Source: Bradyrhizobium icense (GTDB lineage: Bacteria > Pseudomonadota > Alphaproteobacteria > Rhizobiales > Xanthobacteraceae). Taken from it: a stretch of DNA of 64,000 bases. Both the position numbers and the translations under genes were made by a program. How positions within the stretch are numbered: the stretch's first letter is position 1; each line of letters starts with the position of its first letter. Under the pieces are notes generated by a model, which ran no database searches, was not told the DNA's origin, and was given only the letters and a program-made list of their open reading frames with translations. Location: the NCBI RefSeq assembly GCF_001693385.1, contig NZ_CP016428.1, forward strand, positions 6,820,001-6,884,000, in the 5' to 3' direction. Shown piece by piece: positions 1 to 9,577 of this stretch.

Positions 1-159
1 GTAGGCGAGATCCTCTTCATCCGCCGGCGTGAACAGCACCTGCGCCGGCCCGCCGACACGAAACCAGGTCAATTCGGCCAGCGACTGGTTCGCCAGCAAC
101 CGCCCGCGCAATAGCGGCATCGCGGCTTTCAGATCGGGCGTGATGTCGGGGAAGGTCAC
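1..159 (-). CDS. murB: UDP-N-acetylenolpyruvoylglucosamine reductase MurB, N-terminal part (cut by window edge)
   Basis: MurB is the flavoenzyme that reduces UDP-GlcNAc-enolpyruvate to UDP-MurNAc in the cytoplasm. Only the first 53 codons lie in the window. They read from a GTG at 159 ([10 protein letters not shown]...) and include the family's N-terminal stretch [16 protein letters not shown], in which the RVGG motif opens the FAD-binding domain. The start is two bases after the murC stop codon (TAG at 164-162), so the genes are very probably translationally coupled; no good independent ribosome site is seen. It is the last visible gene of the dcw cluster on this strand, and ddl, ftsQ, ftsA and ftsZ would be expected beyond the edge. 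Confidence 0.9.
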   Translation of the reverse strand, partial: MTFPDITPDLKAAMPLLRGRLLANQSLAELTWFRVGGPAQVLFTPADEEDLAY

Positions 160-161
160 AG

Positions 162-1565
162 CTAATCCAACGCCTTCAGTTCGCCGGGCAGTGCGTAGGC
201 CCATTGCGTGATGTTGCCGGCGCCGAGGCAGACGACGAGGTCGCCGGGGCCCGCGATGCCGCGGACGACTTTTGCCAGTTCCGTCGAACTCGGCAGCGGA
301 ATCACCTCGCGGTGGCCGTGGGCACGCAAGCCGAGCACAAAATGGTCGCGGTCGATGCCTTCGATCGGCGCCTCGCCGGCCGGATAAACCTCGGCAACAA
401 CAACCGCGTCGGCATCGTTGAAACACGTGCAGAATTCCTCGAACAGCGATTGCAGGCGGGTGAAGCGGTGCGGCTGCACCACGGCGATGATCTTGCCCCT
501 ATAGGAGTCACGCGCAGCCTTCAATACCGCGGCGATCTCGACGGGATGATGGCCATAATCGTCGATGACTGTGACGCCGTTCCACTCGCCGGTGCGGGTG
601 AACCGCCGCTTGACGCCGCCGAACGCCGCGATTGCCTTGCGGATCGCTTCGTCGGAAATGCCGAGTTCGTGCGCTACCGCAATTGCCGCCGTCGCATTCG
701 ACGCATTGTGCCGGCCCGGCATCGGCAACACGATGTCCGTTATCTCGTGCGTGGCATCGGTCTTGCGGTTGCGGATCGCGACCTTGAATTTCGATCCGCC
801 GGCGATCGGCGTCAGGTCCATCAGCCGTGCATCGGCCTGCGGGTTCTCGCCATAGGTGATGATGCGGCGATCCTCGATCCTGCCGACGATGCTCTGCACC
901 ACCGGATGATCGATGCACATCACCGCAAAACCGTAGAACGGCACGTTCTCGACGAAATTGCGAAACGCCTCCTGGATCGCCTCGAAGGTCTTGAAGTGAT
1001 CGAGATGCTCGGGGTCGACATTGGTGACGATGGCGATCTCGGTCGGCAGTTTCAAAAACGTGCCGTCGCTCTCGTCGGCCTCGACCACCATCCAGTCGCC
1101 CGCCCCGAGCCGCGCATTGGTGCCGTAGGCGTTGATGATGCCGCCGTTGATCACCGTCGGGTCGAGATTGCCGCCGTCCAGAAGGGCTGCGACCATCGAT
1201 GTCGTCGTGGTCTTGCCATGGGTGCCGGCGATCGCGACGCAGCTTTTCAGCCGCATCAGTTCGGCCAGCATTTCGGCCCGGCGCACCACCGGAATGCGCT
1301 GCGCGCGCGCTGCCATCAATTCGGGATTGTCGCGCTTGATCGCGGTCGAGACCACGACCACGTCGGCGCCGTCGACATTCTCCGCCTTGTGGCCGACCGA
1401 AACCTTGACGCCCTTCTCCCGCAGCCGCGCGACATTGCCGCTTTCGGAGGCGTCCGAGCCCTGCACGGTGTAACCGAGATTGACGAGCACTTCGGCAATG
1501 CCGCTCATGCCGATGCCGCCGATCCCGACGAAGTGAATGGGTCCGATCTCGCGCGGCAGTCTCAT
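162..1565 (-). CDS. murC: UDP-N-acetylmuramate--L-alanine ligase MurC
   Basis: MurC adds L-alanine to UDP-MurNAc with ATP, the first step of the peptide stem. The 467-residue protein starts [22 protein letters not shown], the N-terminal Rossmann motif that binds the UDP-sugar. The ATP P-loop GTHGKTTTT is at residues 114-122, and the C-terminal Mur ligase domain carries DDYGHHPVE. The ATG at 1565 was chosen because the upstream in-frame codons run into a palindromic repeat. The length is normal for the family. It lies between murG and murB, all minus strand. The 137-base gap before murG is filled by the repeat. Confidence 0.96.
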   Translation of the reverse strand: MRLPREIGPIHFVGIGGIGMSGIAEVLVNLGYTVQGSDASESGNVARLREKGVKVSVGHKAENVDGADVVVVSTAIKRDNPELMAARAQRIPVVRRAEMLAELMRLKSCVAIAGTHGKTTTTSMVAALLDGGNLDPTVINGGIINAYGTNARLGAGDWMVVEADESDGTFLKLPTEIAIVTNVDPEHLDHFKTFEAIQEAFRNFVENVPFYGFAVMCIDHPVVQSIVGRIEDRRIITYGENPQADARLMDLTPIAGGSKFKVAIRNRKTDATHEITDIVLPMPGRHNASNATAAIAVAHELGISDEAIRKAIAAFGGVKRRFTRTGEWNGVTVIDDYGHHPVEIAAVLKAARDSYRGKIIAVVQPHRFTRLQSLFEEFCTCFNDADAVVVAEVYPAGEAPIEGIDRDHFVLGLRAHGHREVIPLPSSTELAKVVRGIAGPGDLVVCLGAGNITQWAYALPGELKALD

Positions 1566-1583
1566 TGCATTCTCACCTTCGTC

Positions 1584-1671
1584 GTCATGCCCGGGCTTGT
1601 CCCGGGCATCCACGTCTTCTTCTCACTGACTTATGAAAGACGTGGATGGCCGGGACAAGGCCGGCCATGAC
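1584..1671. repeat. Intergenic palindromic repeat, type A (GTCATGCCCGGGC...)
   Basis: Two arms, GTCATGCCCGGGCTTGTCCC and a complementary ...GGGACAAGGCCGGCCATGAC, face each other and would fold into a long hairpin with GTGGATG/CATCCAC extensions. A single arm of the same element recurs at 45288-45321. It sits between murC and murG and is not coding. Confidence 0.8.
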
Positions 1672-1702
1672 CCGATAATGCTGAAAAATCATCTGGAACA
1701 GC

Positions 1703-2803
1703 CTAGATTCCGGCCGTTTTCGTCACCAGATCGGCCAGCCGTTCCGCGGCATCGAGCCGGCCGACCCGGCGGGCGGCCTCCGCCATCGCGATCAGGCGTA
1801 CAGGCTCGGCGGCAAAGGCAGAGATTTCGGCAGCCAGCCGGTCGGGCGTGAATTCTGCTTGCGGAATCCGCAAAGCACCGTCCACCTTCGCCAATACACC
1901 GGCATTGGCGAACTGGTCCTGGTCGATCGCGCCGGGCAGCGGCACCAAAATCGAGGGCCGGCCGATCGCGGCGAGTTCCGCCACGGTACCGGCGCCGGAG
2001 CGCGAGACCACGAGATGGCTGGACGCCAGCCGCGCCGGCAGGTCGGCAAAGAACGGCGCGAGCTCGGCCTTGATCTTGAGCCGGTCGTAGATCGCCCGCA
2101 CCCGCGCCATGTCTTCCTCGCGCACCTGCTGCGTCAGCACGATGCGGCTCCACAGCACCGGCTCCAGTCGTTCGATCGCGCCCGGCACGATGTCGCTCAT
2201 CACCCGCGCGCCCTGGCTGCCGCCGACCACCAGCAAGCGCAGCGGCCCGTTCGGTTCGGGCGATGCAAACGGCACCGCGGCAGCGTCGAGGATCGCCGGG
2301 CGCATCGGCGTGCCGACCGTCGTGGTTTTTCCCCCGAGCGAGGGATCGCGATCGAGCACGCCGGGCAGCGAGGTCGCGATCGCATTGACGTGCTTGGAGA
2401 GAAAACGGTTGGCGCGGCCGAGCACGGCGTTGGCATCGTGAATGACGCCGGGCACACCGAGCAGCCGTGCCGCGATCAAGGGCGGCAGCGTCGGATAACC
2501 GCCGAAGCCGACCACGGCTGCCGGCTTCAGCCGCCGCACCAGATTGAGCGCTACGCCCGTTCCGTAGCCGAGCGTGATAATGGTGCGCGCCACCGACAAC
2601 GGATTGCGGCCGCGCACGGTCTCGCTCGGCACCACATCGATACTGTCTCGGGTGAACAGGCCGCTGTAGCGCAGCGCACGGGCGTCGGTGGCGAGCCGAA
2701 CGCGCAGGCCGCGCTTGATGAGCTCAACGCCGAGCGCTTCGGCGGGAAACAAATGGCCGCCTGTGCCGCCCGCGGCCAGCAGAATGAGGGGCGTGTTGTC
2801 CAT
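1703..2803 (-). CDS. murG: UDP-N-acetylglucosamine--undecaprenyl-pyrophosphoryl-MurNAc-pentapeptide GlcNAc transferase MurG
   Basis: MurG is the GT28 glycosyltransferase that converts lipid I to lipid II at the cytoplasmic face of the inner membrane. The 366-residue protein has the N-terminal G-loop AAGGTGGHLFPA (GGTGGH at residues 12-17) and the C-terminal donor-binding stretch SRSGAGTVAELAAIGRPSILVPLP, both typical of the family. The ATG at 2803 gives the usual N-terminus and length. It follows ftsW by 38 bases and is probably co-transcribed with ftsW, murC and murB. Confidence 0.96.
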   Translation of the reverse strand: MDNTPLILLAAGGTGGHLFPAEALGVELIKRGLRVRLATDARALRYSGLFTRDSIDVVPSETVRGRNPLSVARTIITLGYGTGVALNLVRRLKPAAVVGFGGYPTLPPLIAARLLGVPGVIHDANAVLGRANRFLSKHVNAIATSLPGVLDRDPSLGGKTTTVGTPMRPAILDAAAVPFASPEPNGPLRLLVVGGSQGARVMSDIVPGAIERLEPVLWSRIVLTQQVREEDMARVRAIYDRLKIKAELAPFFADLPARLASSHLVVSRSGAGTVAELAAIGRPSILVPLPGAIDQDQFANAGVLAKVDGALRIPQAEFTPDRLAAEISAFAAEPVRLIAMAEAARRVGRLDAAERLADLVTKTAGI

Positions 2804-2841
2804 GGCTTCAAATAGCCGACGCCGCAGCGCTAGTCACGCCC

Positions 2842-3993
2842 TCAAGCGTAGCTGCGCGCCACGCCGGCCGCGTTCATCGATTCCACTTCGGTGCGCGGGC
2901 GCTGCCGCGTCAGCGCCAGCATCATGCCGACGCCATAGGCGAGCGAAATGATCGAGGAACCGCCATAGGAGATAAAGGGTAGCGTCATGCCCTTGGCCGG
3001 AATCAGTTGCAGATTGACCGCCATGTTGATCGCGGCCTGCACGCCGAACAGGATCGCCAGTCCCGACGCCGCAAAGCGCGCGAACATGTCCTCGCTGGCA
3101 TAGGCGCGCGTCAGCGTTCGGATCACGACGAAGGCAAATAGTGCAACCAGCGCCAGACACAGGATGATGCCGAATTCTTCGGCAGCGACCGCAAACACGA
3201 AGTCGGTATGGCTGTCCGGAAGACTGCGCTTGGCAATGCCTTCGCCGGGCCCGAGCCCGAACCAGCCGCCGTTCCAGAACGCCTCCATCGCCATGTCGAC
3301 CTGAAAGGTGTCGCCGGAGGCCGGGTTCAGGAAGCGCCTGATGCGTCCGGCGACGTGCGGGACCAGGAGATACGCGCCGAACAAACCAGCCATCGAAACG
3401 CCGGCAAGGCCGAACACCCAGATCATCCGCATGCCGGCGATGAAGAACAGAGCGCCCCAGACCATCAGGATCAACATGGTCTGGCCGAAGTCCGGTTCCA
3501 TCACCAAGAGCGCGACCAGCGTCAACAGCAGCGTGATCGCCATCGAGGTCGCCGGCATTTCCGGTCGCCTCGTCGATTCCGCAAACAGCCACGCTGCCAT
3601 CACGACGAAAGCGGGCTTGGCCGATTCGGAGGCCTGGATGTTGACGCCGAGCAGCGTGATCCAGCGCCGCGAGCCCTTCACTTCGGCGCCGAACGCCAGC
3701 GTCGCCACGATCAAAACAACACTCACCACGAACACCAGCAGCGCGAGACGGCGGATCTGCCGGGGCGACAGGAACGATACCCCGATCAGCACCAGCAGGG
3801 ACGGCAGCAGGAACAGCATGTGCCGGCTGAAGAAATGGAAGGGATCGAGCCCGATCCGCGTCGCCACCGGCGGGCTCGCCGCCAGCGACAGGATGACGCC
3901 ACCCAGCATCAGCGCACCGATCGCGAGCAGCAGCGGCTTGTCCACGGTCCACCACCAGTCCGAAAACGGGGTGCGTTGGTCACGGGCGAGCAT
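2842..3993 (-). CDS. ftsW: Peptidoglycan polymerase FtsW (SEDS family)
   Basis: FtsW is the septal SEDS glycosyltransferase that polymerises lipid II together with FtsI. The 383-residue protein is strongly hydrophobic, with about ten membrane segments. It carries the conserved SEDS stretches KGSRRW, EPDFGQT, HTDFVFAVAAEEFG and PFISYGGSS. The ATG at 3993 is preferred over an in-frame TTG at 4005 because TTGGGGACGCCC places a GGGGA ribosome site six bases upstream. In related genomes ftsW normally follows murD directly. Here 2.8 kb of other genes separates them, so ftsW, murG, murC and murB must rely on read-through or on a new promoter in the 219-base gap upstream. Confidence 0.96.
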   Translation of the reverse strand: MLARDQRTPFSDWWWTVDKPLLLAIGALMLGGVILSLAASPPVATRIGLDPFHFFSRHMLFLLPSLLVLIGVSFLSPRQIRRLALLVFVVSVVLIVATLAFGAEVKGSRRWITLLGVNIQASESAKPAFVVMAAWLFAESTRRPEMPATSMAITLLLTLVALLVMEPDFGQTMLILMVWGALFFIAGMRMIWVFGLAGVSMAGLFGAYLLVPHVAGRIRRFLNPASGDTFQVDMAMEAFWNGGWFGLGPGEGIAKRSLPDSHTDFVFAVAAEEFGIILCLALVALFAFVVIRTLTRAYASEDMFARFAASGLAILFGVQAAINMAVNLQLIPAKGMTLPFISYGGSSIISLAYGVGMMLALTRQRPRTEVESMNAAGVARSYA

Positions 3994-4080
3994 GGGCGTC
4001 CCCAAAATGGCAGAGTAACGCCCATTGGTGGCGCAGGATGGTTTATGGGGGGTTAATGAATTGCAAATGATTGCGGGATC

Positions 4081-4190
4081 TCGTGCCCCGGATGCAGCGC
4101 AGCGCGGAGCGGCGCGCTGCCAGGCCGGGGCCCATGGTGCTGTGGGTCCCGGCTCTGCGTCGCGGCATTACATGCCGCAACACGTCCAGG
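4081..4190. repeat. Intergenic GC-rich repeat, type C (GCCCCGG...CCGGGGCCC)
   Basis: This non-coding stretch has the pattern TGCCCCGGATGCAGCGCAGC ... GGCCGGGGCCCA ... GGGTCCCGGCTCTGCGTCGC, with a small perfect hairpin GCGGCATTACATGCCGC at its end. Related copies lie at 33825-33873, 41823-41944 and 56840-56965. It occupies the gap between ftsW and the inserted DUF5107-like gene, where it could mark the edge of the insertion. Confidence 0.65.
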
Positions 4191-4212
4191 ATATGATAGC
4201 GATCGGCAAGAT

Positions 4213-5655
4213 TCATCTTATTCTTGTCTCGGCTGCGATTAGCTCTCTCCCGTCCGCGGTCATGATCGTCAGCCGCACCTGTTCGCCGCTGCCGCCTGCA
4301 GGAATCGGCGCGGAAATGCGATTTCCGTTTTTCGGGTTGGCTTTCACGGCGTCATTGAACAATATCGCATCGCCGCGTTTCAACGTTACGCGCAACGGCG
4401 CGGCCGGTTCGATGCTGAAGAACTGAAGATTCACGCCGGAGGCCGCGGCCGAGAGATTGATCACGATATTCTCGTTCGCATCGGTCGCATTGCTCATGCC
4501 GACGATCGGGCTATAGGTCTCCGTAACAGACACTTCGCCCCCTGCGGGAAGCTTGGCGCGGTGGAAAAACTGGTCCGACACGCCCGCCCACAATTCGACG
4601 TAAGGCCGCGCTTCGCTCGGATCCTTGCGTGCGTCGGCTTCGTTCGTGAACGACGGAAATCCCCACGTCCACATCTTCAGGCCCGGCGTGACCCTATTGT
4701 CAGCGATGCGGATGATCCCCTCTTCGTTGTCGTGATTGATGACACCCCAAAAATTCCCGCCTTGCATATCGGGCGCCGCGTACGCGATGCCCATAGTCGG
4801 CCAGTTCTTGAAGTAGCGCAGTTTTTCAAAACGGCTCCTGCCCAGACCCAAGCTCTCGTCGCCTTCGGAAAGGTTGGCCGACCAGGCAGGCGTGCTGTAG
4901 GCCTGGATCGGCGCAATGATTTCGGCGCCGCCGGTCGTCTTGGGATTGTTCGGGTCCGATCCCGGCGCCAGCGTCATGCACGTCCAGTACTCGTAGTCGA
5001 CGGTCTTGTCCTGCGGATTTCTCAGCAGCACGCGCGTATCGAGCGCGGCGCGATCGGCTTTCAGCGTGACATAGTAAGTCGCTTCGATGCCCGTCGCCCC
5101 CTTGAGGAACTGCGCTGGTGCCGCAGAATATGCGAAATCATCCTTGAGCGACATCGACACCGTCACCTCTTGGGCACTCTCCTTCACGATCTTAAAGTCC
5201 CACGGCTTCAGCCACGTCCGGCCGTGCTCGGGATCCGGGAATGTGGGAAAAATGCCGCCATACACCATCAGCCAATCGTAATAAAAATTCCCGGCACTGA
5301 TCCCGTAAGGTACGCCGACTTCCGTGCGATACAGTTGTTCGTGACCGGTCGGTTTGTAGATGATGGAAAGAATGCGCCCGCCAAATTCGGGGACCAGCGT
5401 CACCTTCAGATAACGATTTTCGAGCACGTGGGTCTTGAACGTGCGATCGACGATGGTCTTCTTGTCGAGCGACCCGCTGACGAATCCGCTCTCCGCAGAG
5501 GTCGCGTATTTGACCGTGCTCCACGAAATCGACGACTCGCTGAGAGATACACTGTCGGATATCGGCGCCGCATCCACGGCGGAATGAAACGCGAAGGCCG
5601 CCGATAGTGCAGCCGCGAAACGGACACCGGAGCGTGCGGGAACCTGAGTTGCCAT
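4213..5655 (-). CDS. Secreted DUF5107-like protein (galactose-mutarotase-like fold), inserted in the dcw cluster
   Basis: The 480-residue protein has an N-terminal signal peptide (hydrophobic AAALSAAFAFHS, likely cut after AVDA), so it is probably periplasmic. The next 300 residues contain features I associate with DUF5107, a beta-sandwich of the galactose-mutarotase/glycoside-hydrolase type: VLENRYLKVTLVPEFGGRIL, FPDPEHGRTW, and WTWGFPSF followed by RPYVELWAGVSDQFF. The C-terminal 100 residues look like a separate beta-rich domain. The function is unknown; a carbohydrate-binding or processing role is inference. It lies in the same direction as the flanking ftsW and the toxin gene (74-base gap) but has no known part in division. 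Confidence 0.75.
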   Translation of the reverse strand: MATQVPARSGVRFAAALSAAFAFHSAVDAAPISDSVSLSESSISWSTVKYATSAESGFVSGSLDKKTIVDRTFKTHVLENRYLKVTLVPEFGGRILSIIYKPTGHEQLYRTEVGVPYGISAGNFYYDWLMVYGGIFPTFPDPEHGRTWLKPWDFKIVKESAQEVTVSMSLKDDFAYSAAPAQFLKGATGIEATYYVTLKADRAALDTRVLLRNPQDKTVDYEYWTCMTLAPGSDPNNPKTTGGAEIIAPIQAYSTPAWSANLSEGDESLGLGRSRFEKLRYFKNWPTMGIAYAAPDMQGGNFWGVINHDNEEGIIRIADNRVTPGLKMWTWGFPSFTNEADARKDPSEARPYVELWAGVSDQFFHRAKLPAGGEVSVTETYSPIVGMSNATDANENIVINLSAAASGVNLQFFSIEPAAPLRVTLKRGDAILFNDAVKANPKNGNRISAPIPAGGSGEQVRLTIMTADGRELIAAETRIR

Positions 5656-5729
5656 TTACGAAGCCTTCGAATGAGCAGGAGCGACCATCCAGCGCGCCCG
5701 CAGCAATTTCGAAACTGCGGCATGCCGGC

Positions 5730-6395
5730 TCATTCAGCCGAGAGCAATCCCTTCAACATAGGCACCTCCGGCACGTCGGAAACCCGGTCTCGCGCCGCGC
5801 GAAGCAGATCCCGATCGGCTTTAGGAAGAGACGGCAAATCACCGTCCTTAAAGAAACCTAGGGCCCTCAGAGGAAGTGCGGGATCTCGTCGGTAGTTTAC
5901 CGCAAACGCCCCCAATGCCTTCTCCAGCGAAACACCCGCGGAGAGCATTGCAGAGATGTCGCGATAATCCTTGGCTTCGGCGCGATCCAAAATCGCCTTC
6001 AGCTTGGTCGCAAGCAGGTCTTCGAGCGAAGCTACGAACAGTACCGAATCCCGTGTTCGAAGCGGATCGTTGATCCGCCCAAGCGCGAGCCCCCCAAAGA
6101 AGGACACCTTGACCGATCCGGACGACATCGGCACGTCCATGACCAGGGAATTTTTGTCTTCCTGAATAGTCCGTGCATTCCGGACAAACTGAAAACTTGT
6201 CTCGATGCGCGCTTTGTCCAAGGGCTCGGCCTTGAAGAAATCAAAATCGATCGAGACGCGATGACCCAAGTGGAGCGCAACGGCAGTGCCGCCATACAAC
6301 ACGAATGACAGATCGGGTGCCGGAGCCAGTTGAGGCCAGATCTCCTTCTGGGCCGGCGGAAGGATTTCGATGCGGGGTTCAAACGGATCCGGCAT
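5730..6395 (-). CDS. Nucleotidyltransferase of the AbiEii/AbiGii toxin family
   Basis: The 221-residue protein carries the family signature FVLYGGTAVALHLGHRVSID at residues 31-50, followed by FDFF. The two aspartates D50 and D52 are the expected metal-binding pair of the DNA polymerase beta-like fold. The later stretch LATKLKAILDRAEAKDYRDI matches the conserved K...R.KDYxDI helix. Members transfer nucleotides to RNA or protein and act as the toxin of abortive-infection toxin-antitoxin pairs. It overlaps its upstream partner by 17 bases, a tight coupling typical of such pairs. The catalytic residues are intact, so it is probably functional. It could alternatively be an orphan nucleotidyltransferase used for another purpose. 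Confidence 0.85.
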   Translation of the reverse strand: MPDPFEPRIEILPPAQKEIWPQLAPAPDLSFVLYGGTAVALHLGHRVSIDFDFFKAEPLDKARIETSFQFVRNARTIQEDKNSLVMDVPMSSGSVKVSFFGGLALGRINDPLRTRDSVLFVASLEDLLATKLKAILDRAEAKDYRDISAMLSAGVSLEKALGAFAVNYRRDPALPLRALGFFKDGDLPSLPKADRDLLRAARDRVSDVPEVPMLKGLLSAE

Positions 6396-6705
6396 CGAAC
6401 GATCTCACCGGAGCGGCGTCGGGTATCCGGCGGCCGGTTGCGCGCATCAGGCGGCCACGCCAAAATTCCCATGACCGCTCATCGATCCACCCCGGCTGCG
6501 CCTGAAGCATCGTTTCGGCAAGTCGATCGTAGCCAACCATCTGCTCCAACTGCCTCACCTCCTCAAAACCCGCCATGCTCATCGCCTGGGCGAGAATCCT
6601 AATATCCGAGCGGGGCTGAGGACCAACAGGCTCCCACCAAAAAAACTTCCTCTCCAGATCAGACAAAAACTCCTTGGGGAGGTCGCGGGTCGGTGAAGTT
6701 TCCAT
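6379..6705 (-). CDS. Probable antitoxin partner of the AbiEii-type nucleotidyltransferase
   Basis: This 108-residue protein starts METSPTRDLPKEF (ATG at 6705) and ends 17 bases inside the toxin gene. No helix-turn-helix is evident, unlike classic AbiEi antitoxins. The visible layout is aromatic FFWWEPVG near residue 20, then LAQAMSMAGFEEVRQL, YDRLAETMLQAQPGWID and RSWEFWRGRL. This resembles the short proteins (DUF6922-like) that often precede AbiEii genes, where a residue pattern of FW..., DV/EV..L, and W near the end recurs. The antitoxin role is inferred from order and overlap, not from a recognised domain. It begins 69 bases after the murD stop codon. Confidence 0.65.
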   Translation of the reverse strand: METSPTRDLPKEFLSDLERKFFWWEPVGPQPRSDIRILAQAMSMAGFEEVRQLEQMVGYDRLAETMLQAQPGWIDERSWEFWRGRLMRATGRRIPDAAPVRSFDAGSV

Positions 6706-6774
6706 GGCAATAAGTTTAGCACGCGCCGCCAAACTAAGCCAGTCGGGGCCCAAGTGGAGCCGATGGTTCGGCCC

Positions 6775-8175
6775 TTACACCACCGGCTTCACGCCGGGCA
6801 TCGCCGTCACCAGATCGCGGAACGCCGCGCCGCGGATTTCGAAGTTGCGGTACTGGTCGAACGAGGCGCAGGCCGGCGACAGCAGCACCACCGGATCGAT
6901 GAGCCCCGACGCCTCCGCGTCTCGTGCGGCATTGGCAACCGCTACATCGAGTGTCTCCGAAATCTCGTGCGGCACGCGCTCTCCCAGAGTGTCCGCAAAC
7001 TCCTGCGCGGCCTCGCCGATCAGATAGGCTTTTCGGATGCGCGGAAAGTATTCGGTGAGACCCGTGATGCCGCCCTGCTTCGGCTTGCCGCCGGCGATCC
7101 AGAAGATGTCGGCAAAGGACGACAGCGCATGCGCGGCGGCATCTGCGTTGGTGCCCTTGGAGTCATTGACGAACAGCACGTTGCCGCGGCGGCCGACCTG
7201 CTCCATGCGGTGCGCGAGACCCGGAAAGCTGCGCAGGCCGTTCTGCAACGTGTCGGTCGAAATGCCCATCGCCAGCGCGCAGGCCGAGGCGCAGGCCGCG
7301 TTCTGCGCGTTGTGCAGCCCGCGCAGCGAACCGATGCCGCCCAGCCTTGCAACCTCGTTGCGTGCGCCGCCGGATGCCTGCACGACGGTTTCGCGCTCGA
7401 CATAGATGCCGTCGGGCAAAGGATCCTTCACAGATATCCGCACCACGCGCTTGCCTGCCTGGTCGAGCCGGTCGGCGATGTTGCGGCACCAGATATCGTC
7501 GACGCCGACGATGGAGGCGCCCTGCGGCTGCACGCCGGCGACGAGCCGCGCCTTCACCGCAGCATAGTTTTCCAGCGTGCCATGGCGATCGATGTGGTCT
7601 TCGCTGACATTGAGCAAAATGCCGACGGAGGGATCGAGCGAGGGCGCGAGATCGATCTGGTAGGATGACATCTCGACCACATGCACCCGTCCCATCCGCG
7701 GCGGCTCCAGCGAGAGGATCGCCGTCCCGATGTTGCCGCCCATCTGGGTGTCGTAGCCGGCGACCTTCATCAGATGCGCGATCAGCGCCGTCGTGGTCGA
7801 CTTGCCGTTGGTGCCGGTGATGGCAACGAAGGGTGCGTCCGGCGCGTGACGGCGGCGCTCGCGGCAAAACAGTTCGATGTCGCCGATCACCTCACAGCCG
7901 GCCTGCCGCGCCATCAGCACGGACCAATGCGGCGCGGGATGCGTCAGCGGCGCCCCGGGCGTGAGGATCAGCGCCGAGAAATTCGACCACGATACCGCAC
8001 GAAGATCGGCGGTGGTGAAACCGGCTTGCGCCGCCTTGGCGACATTGTCGGCGCTGTCGTCGCCCGCGATCACTTCCGCGCCGCCGGCTTTGAGCGCGTG
8101 GCAGCTCGCAAGGCCCGAACCGCCGAGGCCGAACACGGCGACCGTCTTGCCCGCGAATGACGTGACGGGAATCAT
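6775..8175 (-). CDS. murD: UDP-N-acetylmuramoyl-L-alanine--D-glutamate ligase MurD
   Basis: MurD adds D-glutamate to UDP-MurNAc-L-Ala. The 466-residue protein starts [21 protein letters not shown], with the UDP-binding Rossmann loop at residues 16-21. The ATP P-loop GTNGKSTT lies at 121-128, and [12 protein letters not shown] and [12 protein letters not shown] mark the central and C-terminal Mur ligase domains. The ATG at 8175 has a GAGG ribosome site five bases upstream, and codons further upstream lie in a palindromic repeat. The length is normal. It is the last dcw gene before the toxin-antitoxin insertion. Confidence 0.96.
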   Translation of the reverse strand: MIPVTSFAGKTVAVFGLGGSGLASCHALKAGGAEVIAGDDSADNVAKAAQAGFTTADLRAVSWSNFSALILTPGAPLTHPAPHWSVLMARQAGCEVIGDIELFCRERRRHAPDAPFVAITGTNGKSTTTALIAHLMKVAGYDTQMGGNIGTAILSLEPPRMGRVHVVEMSSYQIDLAPSLDPSVGILLNVSEDHIDRHGTLENYAAVKARLVAGVQPQGASIVGVDDIWCRNIADRLDQAGKRVVRISVKDPLPDGIYVERETVVQASGGARNEVARLGGIGSLRGLHNAQNAACASACALAMGISTDTLQNGLRSFPGLAHRMEQVGRRGNVLFVNDSKGTNADAAAHALSSFADIFWIAGGKPKQGGITGLTEYFPRIRKAYLIGEAAQEFADTLGERVPHEISETLDVAVANAARDAEASGLIDPVVLLSPACASFDQYRNFEIRGAAFRDLVTAMPGVKPVV

Positions 8176-8187
8176 GATGCCTCGACG

Positions 8188-8266
8188 GTCATTCCGGGGC
8201 GATGCGTCAGCATCGAACCCGGAATCTCGAGATTCCGGGTTCGTGCTTCGCACGCCCCGGAATGAC
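8188..8266. repeat. Intergenic palindromic repeat, type B (GTCATTCCGGGG...CCCCGGAATGAC)
   Basis: The element has perfect 12-base inverted ends, GTCATTCCGGGG and CCCCGGAATGAC, and an inner perfect palindrome CCCGGAATCTCGAGATTCCGGG-like core. Related copies are at 18371-18410, 22697-22776 and 60029-60122. It lies between mraY and murD and does not encode protein. Confidence 0.85.
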
Positions 8267-8287
8267 AGCCGTAGAATTGCATGATTG

Positions 8288-9394
8288 TCACCGCAGCTTC
8301 AGCGTGGAGAGACCGGCGAGCGCCAGCATCACCGAGATGATCCAGAACCGGATCACGATCTGCGGCTCGGTCCAGCCCTTCTGCTCGAAATGATGATGCA
8401 GCGGCGCCATCCGGAACACGCGTTTGCCCGTCAGCTTGAACGAGGCCACCTGCACGATCACGGAGACGGCTTCCAGGACGAACAATCCGCCGATCACGGC
8501 GAGTACGATCTCGTGTTTCACCGCGACCGCAGTGGCGCCGAGCATACCGCCGAGCGCGAGCGATCCGGTATCGCCCATGAAGATCGAGGCCGGCGGTGCG
8601 TTGAACCAGAGGAAGCCGAGGCCGGCGCCAAGCACAGCGCCGCACAGCACCGCGAGCTCGCCGGTGCCGGCGACGTAGCGGATCTGCAGATAGTCGGAGA
8701 ACACCGCGTTGCCGGTCAGATACGAGATCATGCCGAAACTGGCGGCAGCGATCATGACGGGCACGATCGCAAGCCCGTCGAGACCGTCGGTCAGGTTTAC
8801 AGCGTTGCCGGCGCCGACGATGACGAAGGCGCCGAAGATCACGAAGAACCAGCCGAAATTGATCACCACATCCTTGAGGAAGGGTACCGCCAGCGACGTC
8901 GATGTCGCATCGCGGCCGAGCCGCACCAGCGCGTAGCAGGCCGCGATCGCAATCACCGCTTCGATCATAAGCCGCAACTTGCCGGCAAAGCCGCTATGGC
9001 TCTGTTTCGTCACCTTCAGATAGTCGTCATAAAATCCGACGAAGCCGAAGCCGAGCGTCACCGCCAGCACGATCCAGACATAGGGGTTGAGTGGGTTGGC
9101 CCACAGCAGCGTCGCCACCACGAGGCCCGAGAGGATCATCAGCCCGCCCATCGTCGGCGTGCCCTTCTTGGAAATCAGATGCGATTGCGGGCCGTCGGTG
9201 CGGATCGGCTGGCCCTTGCCCTGCCGGAGCCGCAAGTGATCGATGATCCAGGGCCCGAACAGGAACACGAACAGCGCGCCCGTCACCATCGCCCCGCCGG
9301 TGCGGAAGGTGATGTAGCGAAACACGTTGAAGAAGCCGCGGAAGATGCCAAAACCGGGAACGGTGTTGGAAAGCTCGATCAGCCAGTAAAACAT
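8288..9394 (-). CDS. mraY: Phospho-N-acetylmuramoyl-pentapeptide transferase MraY
   Basis: MraY transfers phospho-MurNAc-pentapeptide to undecaprenyl phosphate, making lipid I in the inner membrane. The 368-residue protein has about ten membrane helices. Diagnostic loops are KKGTPTMGG (uridine side), the magnesium-binding [21 protein letters not shown], and the histidine-rich [12 protein letters not shown] near the C-terminus. Start at ATG 9394 gives MFYWLIELS, as in relatives. A 183-base gap separates it from murF and a repeat separates it from murD; all three read on the minus strand. Confidence 0.97.
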   Translation of the reverse strand: MFYWLIELSNTVPGFGIFRGFFNVFRYITFRTGGAMVTGALFVFLFGPWIIDHLRLRQGKGQPIRTDGPQSHLISKKGTPTMGGLMILSGLVVATLLWANPLNPYVWIVLAVTLGFGFVGFYDDYLKVTKQSHSGFAGKLRLMIEAVIAIAACYALVRLGRDATSTSLAVPFLKDVVINFGWFFVIFGAFVIVGAGNAVNLTDGLDGLAIVPVMIAAASFGMISYLTGNAVFSDYLQIRYVAGTGELAVLCGAVLGAGLGFLWFNAPPASIFMGDTGSLALGGMLGATAVAVKHEIVLAVIGGLFVLEAVSVIVQVASFKLTGKRVFRMAPLHHHFEQKGWTEPQIVIRFWIISVMLALAGLSTLKLR

Positions 9395-9577
9395 TCAAAA
9401 GGCCCTATCACGCGGCTTGGTTGCGCCGTCTTTGGCGGGAAGCGCTCCGGGAACGCGTTCGTTCCGGGAACGCCTTGATAATCGTTTTCATCCTCAAACC
9501 AAGCAAATCTTGGTCACGCACGGGGTATTGACGAATCGCGTTTCGCGGAAGCAACGCACCCGCCGGGTGCGGACAGT

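Noticed and set aside
204..1670. A 488-codon plus-strand frame opposite murC
   Set aside because: It is antisense to a certain gene, rich in R/D/H from complementary GC-rich codons, and has no family features or ribosome site.
9440..9475. Direct repeat CCGGGAACGC x2 between mraY and murF
   Set aside because: Two short copies without further repeats or symmetry do not support a regulatory array or CRISPR.
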